From Pontiellaceae bacterium (GTDB lineage Bacteria > Verrucomicrobiota > Kiritimatiellia > Kiritimatiellales > Pontiellaceae), in contig JAFGVP010000088.1 of assembly GCA_016937945.1 (NCBI GenBank), positions 1-64,000 of the forward strand: 64,000 nucleotides of DNA, given 5' to 3'. The position numbers and the translations under genes are program-made. Positions 1-8,334 of this stretch are shown here, in pieces; position 1 is the first letter of the stretch; each line of letters starts with the position of its first letter. Below the pieces are notes generated by a model. The model had not been told where the DNA came from and did no database searches. It was given only the letters and a program-made list of their open reading frames with translations.

Positions 1-224
1 CGCCGGCGCAACATTCCGACATAGATGGATCCGCCAGCCAAAGCCAACGTAATGAAAAGCATGCTAAGAATCGTGGCCTTGTTTTTTGCGGAGTGCAGTA
101 CACGGGTTCCGGCAGGTCCAACCATCGAAAAAAACATGCAAACAACATAGAAGGAAAATCCGGCAGAGATCGCCAACGTCGTCTGCAGGGACGATTTTTC
201 CGGTTTTGTCATATCTGGCTCCAT
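1..224 (-). CDS. Partial membrane protein, unknown function
   Basis: This is the N-terminal part of a gene that runs off the left edge. Read on the minus strand it starts MEPDMTKPEKSSLQTTLAIS and stays open to base 1 (about 74 residues). The ATG at 224 is preceded by an AAGGTGG ribosome site six bases away; a second in-frame ATG at 212 lacks one. Two hydrophobic stretches are visible, roughly residues 18-35 and 52-68, separated by a short basic loop, so an inner-membrane protein is likely. I do not recognise the family. It is transcribed away from the gene at 471, with a 246-bp gap between them that holds a long perfect inverted repeat. Confidence 0.55.
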   Translation of the reverse strand, partial: MEPDMTKPEKSSLQTTLAISAGFSFYVVCMFFSMVGPAGTRVLHSAKNKATILSMLFITLALAGGSIYVGMLRR

Positions 225-314
225 ACCCGCCACCTTGTTGTATTAATAAAACACCGCTGAATATAGGCAACCGGACGTTTGATTTAAAGTGAAAACAATC
301 CGGAATAGAGACAA

Positions 315-375
315 CCTGCATCGTTAGCGACTTTCGATTTCAGGGATTAAAACCGAAAGTCGCTAACGATGCAGG
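315..375. repeat. Perfect 22-bp inverted repeat (long hairpin)
   Basis: Arms at 315-336 and 354-375 are exact reverse complements over 22 bp, separated by 17 bp. Beyond one mismatch the stem could extend three more pairs into the loop. It lies between two divergently transcribed genes, so it is not placed to end either one, and neither side shows a clean T-tract. No second copy was noticed in this window. Confidence 0.85.
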
Positions 376-470
376 CTGTATTAAAAATCGATGATTTCTT
401 TGACTTATCCAGCACAACTGAATTAGAAACGTTGGTCATTTTTATCATCTACAATTGAAAGGATAACATC

Positions 471-1241
471 ATGAAGAAAAGCGTACTCCTGCTCGCAATC
501 TGCGGCCTAAGCCTCAGCACCTATGCTGAATGGTATTCGGTCCAGTCCGTAACTTCTTACAACCAGATCGTCGCATCGAAAGCCAATACACCGGCCAATA
601 CGATTAAAATCAGGATCCGAAATCTGGAAAATGTTGAGGACATCCAGTCAAACCGTTCCAAGGTTCTCCTGTCAGGCCAGTCGACGATTCAGCTAGCAAA
701 AGATGCACTGAAGGGACAACTGGTCTGGATTGAAGATCTTATGGAAGAAGGCGACGGATATGTTGCCGACATCTATCTGTCCTATGAGCAAATGGTCCGC
801 GGATATGCGAAACAGCGCATGGTTGGCGGTCAGACAGTCTCGCCGGAGATAAAGGCGATGGTTCAGGATCTCGTCAATAAAATGTTCAGCAGTCTGCGCG
901 ATACCTCATCGATCTATGAAAATGATGCTGAGTTTCTCTCAGCCTACAAGAGAGCTGCTGACATGGTTGGGGCAACCGGCACAAAGAAAAGTTATTTCAC
1001 CTATGATGTCAGCTATACGCATGACTACCTGAAGGGTATCTTCATTTATGAAGCATTGTGCTGGTTTAAGGAAGAGGGACAGTTTCTTCCTGCGGGAATT
1101 CAGGACATGTACATTACATGGCTGTCCCAATACCAGAAGGCGACCGATCAGCGCGCAAAGGGACTTGAAATGAAGATTCGCGACATGACCGTGCGCTACG
1201 AACTCTACAAGGACTTCCTTTTCGACGACCTCGCTGACTAG
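471..1241 (+). CDS. Secreted protein with possible degenerate SNase-like segment
   Basis: A 256-residue protein with a clear Sec signal peptide (MKKSVLLLAICGLSLSTYA, cut before EWYSV). An AAAGGA ribosome site lies about nine bases before the ATG. Residues about 40-110 (IKIRIRNLENVEDIQ, then AKDALKGQLVWIEDL, then GYVADIYLS) follow the order of a staphylococcal-nuclease-type beta barrel, but the catalytic Arg/Glu pattern of active nucleases is not evident; this is a tentative fold guess. The C-terminal half is helical and acidic, ending DDLAD. The gene is convergent with ccoI and their stop codons overlap in a shared CTAG. It may equally be a lineage-specific periplasmic protein of unknown role. 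Confidence 0.7.
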   Translation: MKKSVLLLAICGLSLSTYAEWYSVQSVTSYNQIVASKANTPANTIKIRIRNLENVEDIQSNRSKVLLSGQSTIQLAKDALKGQLVWIEDLMEEGDGYVADIYLSYEQMVRGYAKQRMVGGQTVSPEIKAMVQDLVNKMFSSLRDTSSIYENDAEFLSAYKRAADMVGATGTKKSYFTYDVSYTHDYLKGIFIYEALCWFKEEGQFLPAGIQDMYITWLSQYQKATDQRAKGLEMKIRDMTVRYELYKDFLFDDLAD

Positions 1242-3538
1242 TCGGCACGTCTTTTCAATCCCATCCCGTAGATGGAGTTGAATATGACCACGAGGTTGGA
1301 GAATACCATGCCGACGGCACAGTATTTAGGGGACAACCAGCCGAGTCCGGCAAGCCCCATTCCAACCGCGTTATAGAGAAAGGCCCATCCATAATTGAGG
1401 CGGATTTTCCGCCTCACTTTTTTTTGCATGAAGGGCAAATCGCGCAACCGGCCGATTTCAGGAACCATGAAAACCCCGTCGGCACTCATCTTGGCAGGAA
1501 TCTGACCGGAAAAAACGGCCAAGCCAAGATCCGCCGCCGCCAGCGCCTGCGCATCGTTAATCCCGTCGCCCACCATCATCACCGTTCGCCCCTTCTGCTG
1601 CAGAGCGTCAATTTCTCGTTGTTTATCGCTGCTATCCATCGAACCGTACCGATGCCGGATTCCAAGCTCATCCGCAACCTGCCGCACCACCGACTCGCGA
1701 TCCCCGGAAAAAACATACGGCTCGATGCCATCAGCCTTCAGGTCTGCCACCAGTCCGGCGGCATCATCCCGCACGAGATCGCGCAGCCCGATGATCGCCC
1801 TGCAATGGTCTGCATCGCCAAACAGCACAATGGTCGACTCCTGCATGGACTCAGGAATCGTCACGCCGGCGTACAGGTCGGCACTACCGGCCATGTAGAG
1901 CTCGCCGCCGACTCGCGCAGAAACCACCGTACGCGAAATGGTCCGATCCGTCACCGGTCGGGGAGCTCCGGCTTCGGCCAGTGCCCGGGCGATGGGATGC
2001 TCGATGCCATTTTCAAGCGATGCCAGAATATCCAGATTTGATGAGGCATCCCCATTCAGCCAGACAATTTCATGAATCTCCGGCACACCGCGTGTCAGGG
2101 TTCCGGTCTTGTCAAAAACCACGACCGATGGACGCAGCGCCAGCACGGAACCGTTAAAGATCTGGATGCCCAGCTTTCGCACCCGCTCAATCGCAGACGT
2201 GAGCACCAGCGGCTCGGCAATTCCGAAGGCACACGGGCAGGCAACAATCAGCACGCTCAGCATACGGATAACCGCTTCGTTATGGCCGTTTGTAAACCAG
2301 TTTCCGAGACAGACCGTCAGACTGACAAACAGCACGATCGGCACAAAGACCTGACTGATGCGATCCCCGAACGACAGTTGCTCCTTTCGGGTGTTGAAGG
2401 CTTCGATCGTACTTTCAACAATTCGTTTAATCAGATTGCTGCGCCCGGCGGCCGGAACAGACAATCGGGCATCTTCCGAGAGCAGCCGGGCTCCGGCACC
2501 CACATAGTGTCCCTGCTCCAGCCCGACGCCATGGGATTCGCCTGTAATCAGGCTGAAATCAAACTCGGCAGACTCTAACAGGATTCCGTCCGTCGGAACA
2601 ATTTCCCCCCGAAGCACGCGAAACTCGGATCCCGGCTCCAGCTCGTCGACCGCAACATAATCATCCCGACCGACCCTCGCCTTCTTAGGCAGCTGCCACG
2701 AGAGCGATCCTACCCGCCGACTGAGCTTTTTGTAGAAACTGCCGGAAATCAGGTTACCGGTCTCAATCAGCATCAGCAAAAGGGCGACCACATCAAAATA
2801 GAGCCGCGCGAAATCGCCGGTAACCAACGAATAAACGGAATAGATCCATGCCGCCGTCGTTGAAAGAACCACCAGGCTTTCCATCCTGAACTCCCGAATA
2901 ACAATCTGCCGGAATCCCATGATCATGGTGGTTCGCGCGGCATACAAAGGAACCAGCGTACCGAAAAGCGCAAGAAGCATGGAACAGACTATGCGCATCG
3001 CCAGCGGGACATCCCAGCTCTCGGCGGAATAGACCACAAAGGAAATCATCATGTTATTGAGCGCAAAAAACCATCCGGCCCCGAATCGGAAATAGTCGAA
3101 CCCATCGCGCCGGACCTCGTCGCCCGCATAAAAGCGATAACCGAGCTTTTCAATATTGGCGGCAATATCATCACGTCCGATTTTCATCGGGTCATAAGAA
3201 AGCGTACAGGTTTCCGCAATAAAGTTGAGATTCACCCCGCCTACGCCCGGCAGCTTTCCAAGACTGTTATGAACCAGCCAGGAACACGCCGGACAAACCA
3301 TACCGCCGACAAGAAAACATAGTTCCTGCCCTTGCTCGATGGGCTCGTCGGCGGAATCCCCGGATGCCTCACCACCGGGAAAGACCCCCTCCAACAACTG
3401 AATAATCCGCTCATCGCGCTCAGCGCCCTCCAGTCCCATTTTTCCGACAATGGTATGAACTGCGGCACACCCCGGACAACAGAAATCCCCCTCGCCTCCG
3501 GGAACCTTACGGTTACAGACTATGCAACGATCCGCCAT
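1238..3538 (-). CDS. ccoI: Copper-transporting P1B-type ATPase CcoI/FixI
   Basis: A 766-residue heavy-metal P-type ATPase of the CcoI/FixI branch, which supplies copper for cbb3 oxidase maturation. In order: an N-terminal Cys-rich zinc-ribbon-like segment (CIVC, then CCPGC), an HMA domain with GMVCPAC near residue 80, membrane helices, TGES in the actuator domain, the membrane metal site ACPCAFG near 434, the phosphorylation motif DKTGTLT at 476, the HP motif (GIEHPIARAL) and GDGIND near 657. The reading frame is open upstream, but the N-terminal Cys motif begins right after the ATG at 3538, five bases after the stop of the preceding gene. The added upstream residues look like read-through of that gene, so I chose 3538. 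It is last in a pair with the DsbD_2/SafE-type gene. Confidence 0.93.
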   Translation of the reverse strand: MADRCIVCNRKVPGGEGDFCCPGCAAVHTIVGKMGLEGAERDERIIQLLEGVFPGGEASGDSADEPIEQGQELCFLVGGMVCPACSWLVHNSLGKLPGVGGVNLNFIAETCTLSYDPMKIGRDDIAANIEKLGYRFYAGDEVRRDGFDYFRFGAGWFFALNNMMISFVVYSAESWDVPLAMRIVCSMLLALFGTLVPLYAARTTMIMGFRQIVIREFRMESLVVLSTTAAWIYSVYSLVTGDFARLYFDVVALLLMLIETGNLISGSFYKKLSRRVGSLSWQLPKKARVGRDDYVAVDELEPGSEFRVLRGEIVPTDGILLESAEFDFSLITGESHGVGLEQGHYVGAGARLLSEDARLSVPAAGRSNLIKRIVESTIEAFNTRKEQLSFGDRISQVFVPIVLFVSLTVCLGNWFTNGHNEAVIRMLSVLIVACPCAFGIAEPLVLTSAIERVRKLGIQIFNGSVLALRPSVVVFDKTGTLTRGVPEIHEIVWLNGDASSNLDILASLENGIEHPIARALAEAGAPRPVTDRTISRTVVSARVGGELYMAGSADLYAGVTIPESMQESTIVLFGDADHCRAIIGLRDLVRDDAAGLVADLKADGIEPYVFSGDRESVVRQVADELGIRHRYGSMDSSDKQREIDALQQKGRTVMMVGDGINDAQALAAADLGLAVFSGQIPAKMSADGVFMVPEIGRLRDLPFMQKKVRRKIRLNYGWAFLYNAVGMGLAGLGWLSPKYCAVGMVFSNLVVIFNSIYGMGLKRRAD

Positions 3539-3543
3539 ATCGA

Positions 3544-4236
3544 CTATTCGGCCGGCTGCATTTTGATAATAAATAGCACGACATAAAATACCCCGATGGC
3601 CAGACAGAGCCATGGAAATGCCTTCTCGAAGCGGGTGCCCCACTTTTTATCCAACAGCCGGCCCAATGAAATGCCCAGCTGCATGAAAAAAGTCTGGGTT
3701 ACAACAAAGGCCAGCATAAAAACGCCGCCGAGATACCATGCACCGGAAGCAGCCAAAAAAATGGCAGTCGCATAGGCGGCATAGAGCATGCCGCATGGAA
3801 TCAGAGAAGTACACGCGCCGCCAACCGACAATTTACCCAGTCCGCCACTGAAGAAGCGGGAAAGCCAGCTGCTTTTCGGAGCCCTTAATCCCTTTTTCCG
3901 GAAGGTGTAGATGGCAATGAAAAACATCATGACACCGGGAAAAAGGCAGGACAAAACCGACCCCATCAGCGGGTGCTGCCCCTCCTGACAGCAATAGTGC
4001 GCCGGACCGACACTGAACGAATCATTGAAAAAGGCAACAATGATGCCGAAAATCACTCCGGCAAGCGTATATCCGGCAATTCTTCCAAGATTAAACAGCG
4101 ATAATGCTTTCAGGCTTTTTTCCCGATGGAGCGCACAAACGGACACATGGAGCGGGCCGCACATCGCTAAACAGTGCGGCAAGGCAGCCCACCCGAAGAG
4201 GGTTCCGGCAAGAACAGCAGCAATAATATCCTTCAT
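3544..4236 (-). CDS. Sulfite exporter TauE/SafE (DsbD_2-type) membrane protein, CcoI partner
   Basis: A 230-residue polytopic membrane protein with the family signature PHCLAMCGPLH near the start of the first helix and a second conserved Cys-containing segment (GACTSLIPCGMLYA) mid-protein, about six helices in all. Relatives (DsbD_2/UreH-like, PF13386) commonly sit next to ccoI or ccoG in cbb3 oxidase assembly loci and are thought to move copper or reductant across the membrane. Here it directly precedes ccoI with a five-base gap, supporting that role. No strong ribosome site precedes the ATG at 4236. The function is inferred from family and context. Confidence 0.8.
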   Translation of the reverse strand: MKDIIAAVLAGTLFGWAALPHCLAMCGPLHVSVCALHREKSLKALSLFNLGRIAGYTLAGVIFGIIVAFFNDSFSVGPAHYCCQEGQHPLMGSVLSCLFPGVMMFFIAIYTFRKKGLRAPKSSWLSRFFSGGLGKLSVGGACTSLIPCGMLYAAYATAIFLAASGAWYLGGVFMLAFVVTQTFFMQLGISLGRLLDKKWGTRFEKAFPWLCLAIGVFYVVLFIIKMQPAE

Positions 4237-4266
4237 AGGAATATTATGGTACTATTTCAAGAAATG

Positions 4267-4290
4267 CCATGCAACCCCTGCCTTGCATGG
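4267..4290 (-). terminator. 8-bp perfect hairpin between secreted-protein gene and SafE-like gene
   Basis: CCATGCAA at 4267-4274 pairs with TTGCATGG at 4283-4290 around an 8-base loop. It lies 25 bases past the stop of the secreted-protein gene and 31 bases before the SafE-like gene. On the minus strand it is followed by a weak CATTTCTTG run, so it could be a weak terminator or attenuator. Confidence 0.4.
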
Positions 4291-4314
4291 ATGTTATGCC
4301 GGGTCAACTTCCTG

Positions 4315-5244
4315 TCAGCGACGTTCACGACCGAAGAGCAGGCTAGCTCCGGAGGAATTATCATCCGACGAACCGCCACTGCTGCTACCGCCGTTTGGAT
4401 CATACTCGATTCCAAAGAAGTTGCCCGAATTTGAACCGGAGGGAGTGGCCGGCTTCCTAGGCTCACCGTTGGTAATGAAAGCCAGACTGTCCAGACCGGT
4501 GTGATTTCCGTCAAGATTAATGAACATCAGGCCGGTAATATATCGCCCCTCCGGCGCACGCGCGCCGAAAAAAGTGTCATCTCTGGCTTTGCCGGTGCGA
4601 AAATTGAGATCCGCAATCTGAGCAATAACATCGCCGTTATCAAGCATCACTTTCATTAGCCATTTTGACGCATCGACTGCACCGTTCCGGCCGAGAATGG
4701 TCCCGGCAATCGCCCGCACATGCTCGTTTTCACCAAAGCCGTCCTCTGTAAACGTAAAGTTGAAGGAACTTCTGATGGAGATGCGATCCTTGCCGACCAC
4801 AGACTTGGCAAGGAAACCGCCGCCGTCTACTTCGCCCGGACCGGATATCGGCATGAAAATATTGGTCGCCACCACATCGGTACGGATGTGGTCGATGCTC
4901 TTGACAATCAGTTTCTTCTCGCCTGCAAACTGAGCGGCAAATGTATCGGTCTGCGTTCCCCCCTTAATCAGCGCATTATCAAAGGAAACAACCCCGCCGC
5001 AATTATTTGTAAAAGCCTCAAGAATCTCTGCCCGGAATGAGTCGACATGCAGAATAAGACCGGAATCATCCCCTACCCCGGAACAGTTCTCGGAATAGAA
5101 GGATGCATCGCGATCCGCCACATTGCCCTGCGGTGAGCCGTCATATTCACCGACTACAGGAAATATAGTGATATCAGCAAGAACCGGCCCTGAAAGCACC
5201 ATGGCCGCCACAAATGTATACGTTGAAAAAATCTTTCGCTTCAT
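4315..5244 (-). CDS. Secreted protein of unknown function with Ser/Gly-rich tail
   Basis: A 309-residue secreted protein with a signal peptide (MKRKIFSTYTFVAAMVLSGPVLA). The start at 5244 is supported by GGGGAG eight bases upstream; a longer open frame upstream has no such support. The mature part looks beta-rich, with repeated Asp/Gly patterns and two Cys (SENCSGVG and NNCGGVV) that could form a disulfide. The C-terminus turns into a low-complexity Ser/Gly/Asp stretch and ends SLLFGRERR, superficially like a short sorting tail but without the PEP or hydrophobic helix of PEP-CTERM proteins. It interrupts the oxidase assembly gene group with 171-bp and 78-bp gaps, so it is probably its own transcription unit. 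Family not recognised. Confidence 0.75.
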   Translation of the reverse strand: MKRKIFSTYTFVAAMVLSGPVLADITIFPVVGEYDGSPQGNVADRDASFYSENCSGVGDDSGLILHVDSFRAEILEAFTNNCGGVVSFDNALIKGGTQTDTFAAQFAGEKKLIVKSIDHIRTDVVATNIFMPISGPGEVDGGGFLAKSVVGKDRISIRSSFNFTFTEDGFGENEHVRAIAGTILGRNGAVDASKWLMKVMLDNGDVIAQIADLNFRTGKARDDTFFGARAPEGRYITGLMFINLDGNHTGLDSLAFITNGEPRKPATPSGSNSGNFFGIEYDPNGGSSSGGSSDDNSSGASLLFGRERR

Positions 5245-5364
5245 GAATTTCTCCCCAGAAAACAGATCCGCAATAATGACTCGCCGCCCTTTTATTTCAA
5301 AAAGATTTTTAATAAATATGACTTTCAAAGGACGTACTATACCGAACTTTTTGAAGGGAGGATT

Positions 5365-5413
5365 ATTGCACCGAAAAACAGGTTTTATACCAAGTCACGG
5401 AAACCGGTGCAAT
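5365..5413 (-). terminator. Stem-loop just past the respiratory operon
   Basis: ATTGCACCG at 5365-5373 pairs with CGGTGCAAT at 5405-5413 around a 31-base interior that can itself partly pair (AAAACAGGTTTT). It begins two bases after the stop of the ferredoxin gene at 5416. The place suggests a transcription end or an mRNA-stabilising hairpin; there is no long T-run. Confidence 0.4.
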
Positions 5414-5415
5414 CT

Positions 5416-6171
5416 TCACCGAAAAACTGAATCCTCAACCGACTGGGCATCAATCAGATGAAACAGCGTATTCCCTGCACCCAGCTCAACTTCGCACGCT
5501 TCAGCGCACAGGTTGCAATTGGTACAATCGGTTCCTCGACTCTCAAAACGGGCCCGTAGATTAAAGGGGCACACATTGTCGCATCCACGACAGTTGGTAC
5601 AGGTTTTCTCCGGATTTGAGAACTCCATGTAACGCGTGCGATCCGATTGAAGCAGCATTTGAATCAGGGCATACGGACAACCCCGCTTGCAAAAACTTTC
5701 CTGATAATGCACAAAAAGTCCCAGCAGACCAAGAAAGATGGCTGCGCCGATGCCGATCAGCGCCCGGTGTCCTTCGCCAACCAGCACAACCTGCCGGGAA
5801 ATAGGCAGAAAGAACGAAAGAATCACTTCTGCCAGAAAGAGCGAAAGCACGATCGCCAGTCCCCATACCAACAGCGGGCGCCGGCCCGAATTTCGGTTTC
5901 CAGAAGAATTAACCGTCTCCAGAAACATGTGCATCGGACACATGTGAGAACAGAAAATGCGCCCTTTTTTCATCGAAAGGATGACGACATAAAGCAGAAG
6001 GCCCACGATTGCAAACAATGGGTAGAACATGGTCGACAACCCGAATTCCGCGCCGTACGCCCGAATCGAATCGGTCTCGAAATCAAAGCATAAAAGACGC
6101 AACGGAATGCTGGCCAGCACCAACAGACTGAGTCCCTGAATAATCCGCCGCCGTTTGGTATATTTCGCCAT
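5416..6171 (-). CDS. CcoG/NapH-like polyferredoxin, short form
   Basis: A 251-residue membrane protein with an N-terminal basic segment, about four helices, a CSHMCPMHMFLE motif typical of the NapH/CcoG/RdxA family near residue 90, and two cytoplasmic cluster motifs near the C-terminus (CTNCRGCDNVCP and CTNCNLCAEAC). Full CcoG proteins (around 480 residues) carry a further C-terminal Ig-like domain, which is absent here; length and layout are nearer NapH. As the last gene after ccoN, ccoO and the CcoQ-like gene (27-bp gap), it is best seen as a cbb3 assembly factor, perhaps reducing copper for the active site. The choice between CcoG-like and NapH-like is not settled by sequence alone. Confidence 0.82.
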   Translation of the reverse strand: MAKYTKRRRIIQGLSLLVLASIPLRLLCFDFETDSIRAYGAEFGLSTMFYPLFAIVGLLLYVVILSMKKGRIFCSHMCPMHMFLETVNSSGNRNSGRRPLLVWGLAIVLSLFLAEVILSFFLPISRQVVLVGEGHRALIGIGAAIFLGLLGLFVHYQESFCKRGCPYALIQMLLQSDRTRYMEFSNPEKTCTNCRGCDNVCPFNLRARFESRGTDCTNCNLCAEACEVELGAGNTLFHLIDAQSVEDSVFR

Positions 6172-6198
6172 GTTGCCGAAGGGGTTGATTCAGGGCGC

Positions 6199-6351
6199 TC
6201 AGGGTGCCGAAAAATGCGTCACCAGATAGGTTATACAGATGATCGTCAGGATTATCTCAATCGCGATATTAAACTTTCCGATATCCGCATGCCCCTGCCG
6301 GATTTCCGTCGTGGTCTCCAGCATATCATCTTTATTTTTTTCGTCGCTCAT
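6199..6351 (-). CDS. Small CcoQ-like membrane peptide
   Basis: A 50-residue protein, starting MSDEKNKDDMLETTTEIRQG and ending THFSAP. Residues about 28-45 (NIAIEIILTIICITYLVT) form one membrane helix; the N-terminus is charged and soluble. An AGGAACGGG ribosome site precedes the ATG. It sits 18 bp after ccoO and 27 bp before the ferredoxin gene, the position occupied by ccoQ in classical ccoNOQP operons. CcoQ proteins are tiny single-helix subunits stabilising the oxidase, but sequence similarity is not clear, so the identification rests on place, size and topology. Confidence 0.65.
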   Translation of the reverse strand: MSDEKNKDDMLETTTEIRQGHADIGKFNIAIEIILTIICITYLVTHFSAP

Positions 6352-6369
6352 AACCCGTTCCTCGCCGCG

Positions 6370-6954
6370 TTACTTCTCATAATCATTCAGCGGTACCCCG
6401 TTTTCATCCACCCGCCAGTTTTTGTTCCGGCCCAGGGTCTGGATATAGGCCGTCAAATCCTTGATTTCCTCATCTGAGAGGTAGGCAAAGGAAGGCATGA
6501 TGGAGGCGCGCTCATAGATTCCCTTTCGATTCGGGAACTTTTCACCCATATTGCGCGGATCCTTGAAGTGCGCCCAATGCCATTCGGAGGAATATTTTCC
6601 GCCGACGCGCGCCAGATCCGGCCCGGTCCGCTTGGTTCCAAGGAAATTATCCTTGTCGTTTACATATTCCCACGAATCCGAAACCGCGGCATCCACCAAG
6701 CGCCATCCATAGCGCTTCTGGTCCGATTCAAGGTGCCGGATCTGCTGGGTATGGCAGTAGACACACCCTTCCCGCTTATAGATCTCAATCCCCCGCAGTT
6801 CCTGCTCAGTATATTCATGGAGCGGATACTGCGAAACCTGCATATCCTTGCTGACAAGCGGCGGCACAATGGTGGTAAGCACCGCCCCGATGGCAAAGAG
6901 CACAAAGGCGCCGGTTGCGGTCCAGAGCAAACTTCGTTCGACATTAACTTTCAT
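6370..6954 (-). CDS. ccoO: cbb3-type cytochrome c oxidase subunit II, CcoO
   Basis: A 194-residue membrane-anchored monohaem cytochrome c. An N-terminal helix (residues about 10-33) is followed by a CVYCHTQQ haem-binding site near residue 62 and then the strongly CcoO-like block containing GPDLARVGGKYSSEWH, followed by a WAHFKDPRNM segment. SIMPSFAYLSDEEI supplies the candidate distal Met haem ligand. A GGGGGA ribosome site precedes the ATG, 12 bp after ccoN. It would pass electrons from the periplasmic cytochromes to CcoN. Confidence 0.95.
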   Translation of the reverse strand: MKVNVERSLLWTATGAFVLFAIGAVLTTIVPPLVSKDMQVSQYPLHEYTEQELRGIEIYKREGCVYCHTQQIRHLESDQKRYGWRLVDAAVSDSWEYVNDKDNFLGTKRTGPDLARVGGKYSSEWHWAHFKDPRNMGEKFPNRKGIYERASIMPSFAYLSDEEIKDLTAYIQTLGRNKNWRVDENGVPLNDYEK

Positions 6955-6966
6955 ATTCGAATCCCC

Positions 6967-8334
6967 CTATTCGGCCACGGCGGTTTCTTTTTCGGCGGTT
7001 TCTCCATATTTCCCGAAGAACGTCTGCATGACATTGTAGAGGAACAGGAAGTAGGCCAGGAAAATAAGACCGCCGGTACTGAAGCGCATGATGTGCGCAT
7101 GGCGGATAGCTTCGAGTGTTTCCACGAAGGAGTTTGCCGGGTTGAGCCAGGCATATCCCTGCACGACACCCGAAATCCATAACACGGCAAAAAACGGAAT
7201 ACTTGCCAACGTCATAATCCAGAACTGCAGGTCACCCAGCTTCTCTGAATAGAGCGGCCGGCCGGCCATCTTCGGTGCGACATAATATACGCCGGCCATT
7301 GCATAATAGGAAAAGGCCCCGAACAGCGCCATATGCGCGTGCCCGACCACCCAATCGGTTTTACTGACGATTTCGCTGACCTCCCGGATCGCCTGAAACG
7401 GCCCCTGCAGGCAGGTAAAGATATAATAAACCGTTCCCATCATGAGCAGCTTCGGAATCGGTCCTTTCATGCGCAAACCGCGCGGCGCCGTAGCAAACGT
7501 TCCGAAAAAGTTGGTGATTACCGCCATGACCGGAATGATCAGGCTCCAGGAAAAAATAATGGCGACGGTCTGGAGCCAGTATGGCTGCGGCCCGTGCAGC
7601 ATGTGGTGCGCGCCGGTCCAGACATAGACGAACGAGATTACCCAGAAACCGACCATGCTGAGTTTATGCGAATAGATCGGCGTATCGAGCTGCTTCGGAA
7701 TCAGGTAGTAGGCAATGGCAACTCCCAGAGGGGTGAAAATCAGTCCGACGGCATTATGAACATAGAACCAGATCAGGTTGGCTTCGTTCACGCCCGACAC
7801 CATCGGAAGCTGACTGAACATATTGCCCGTCAGGTAGACAAACGTTGTCCAGATTACCGACCCCAGCGCATACCAGACACTGACATACAGATATTTCACC
7901 CGCCGCGTTGCCACCGTTCCGACCACATTGATCAGGAACAGCACCCAGCACACCGCAATCAGGTAGTCAAACGGCGGCGGAATTTCGCCGTATTCCACAT
8001 TCTTCACGTGTCCCAGTATGATCGCCGCAAAACCGCCAATCACCGTCAGGTTGTATAGAATACCGGTCACGACTCCAAGCTTCTCTGAAAAAAGCCTCGT
8101 ATGCAGGATACGGGGCAGAATCCAGAACAGGATGCCCATATCCGCCTGCAGCAGCCACCCGAAGAGATTGATATTGGTGTGCAGCATCCGCACCCGGGGC
8201 ATCGAGAGATATTCAATCTCCCCCACCGTCGGCACGATAAACTTTAACGCGGTAAGCAGCCCCATCGTCAGCGCCAGCCCGAAATAGAGGCAGGACGCAA
8301 TGACCATCGTTTTTGCAGCTGTGTCTTGTTTCAT
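6967..8334 (-). CDS. ccoN: cbb3-type cytochrome c oxidase catalytic subunit I, CcoN
   Basis: A 455-residue haem-copper oxidase subunit with about 12 helices. Visible active-site features: the low-spin haem His in RMLHTNINLFGW, the Cu-B His in WFYVHNAVGL, the His pair in VYVWTGAHHMLHG with the nearby Tyr that cross-links in cbb3 enzymes, and the haem-ligand pair in VVGHAHMALFGAF. The last motif differs somewhat from proteobacterial CcoN (GHVH), which marks a divergent branch; NorB is less likely given the adjacent CcoO. Its start codon overlaps the stop of the seven-haem cytochrome gene (TAATG), indicating coupled translation. It reduces oxygen to water with proton pumping, normally at low oxygen. 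Confidence 0.93.
   Translation of the reverse strand: MKQDTAAKTMVIASCLYFGLALTMGLLTALKFIVPTVGEIEYLSMPRVRMLHTNINLFGWLLQADMGILFWILPRILHTRLFSEKLGVVTGILYNLTVIGGFAAIILGHVKNVEYGEIPPPFDYLIAVCWVLFLINVVGTVATRRVKYLYVSVWYALGSVIWTTFVYLTGNMFSQLPMVSGVNEANLIWFYVHNAVGLIFTPLGVAIAYYLIPKQLDTPIYSHKLSMVGFWVISFVYVWTGAHHMLHGPQPYWLQTVAIIFSWSLIIPVMAVITNFFGTFATAPRGLRMKGPIPKLLMMGTVYYIFTCLQGPFQAIREVSEIVSKTDWVVGHAHMALFGAFSYYAMAGVYYVAPKMAGRPLYSEKLGDLQFWIMTLASIPFFAVLWISGVVQGYAWLNPANSFVETLEAIRHAHIMRFSTGGLIFLAYFLFLYNVMQTFFGKYGETAEKETAVAE

Noticed and set aside
64-321. 85-codon frame on the minus strand at the left edge
   Set aside because: Another frame of the same strand (start 224) encodes a better protein, with a ribosome site and hydrophobic helices.
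1238-3643. Longer N-terminus for the copper ATPase (start 3643)
   Set aside because: The first 35 residues coincide with the end of the SafE-like gene in another frame; the Cys-rich domain starts right after ATG 3538.
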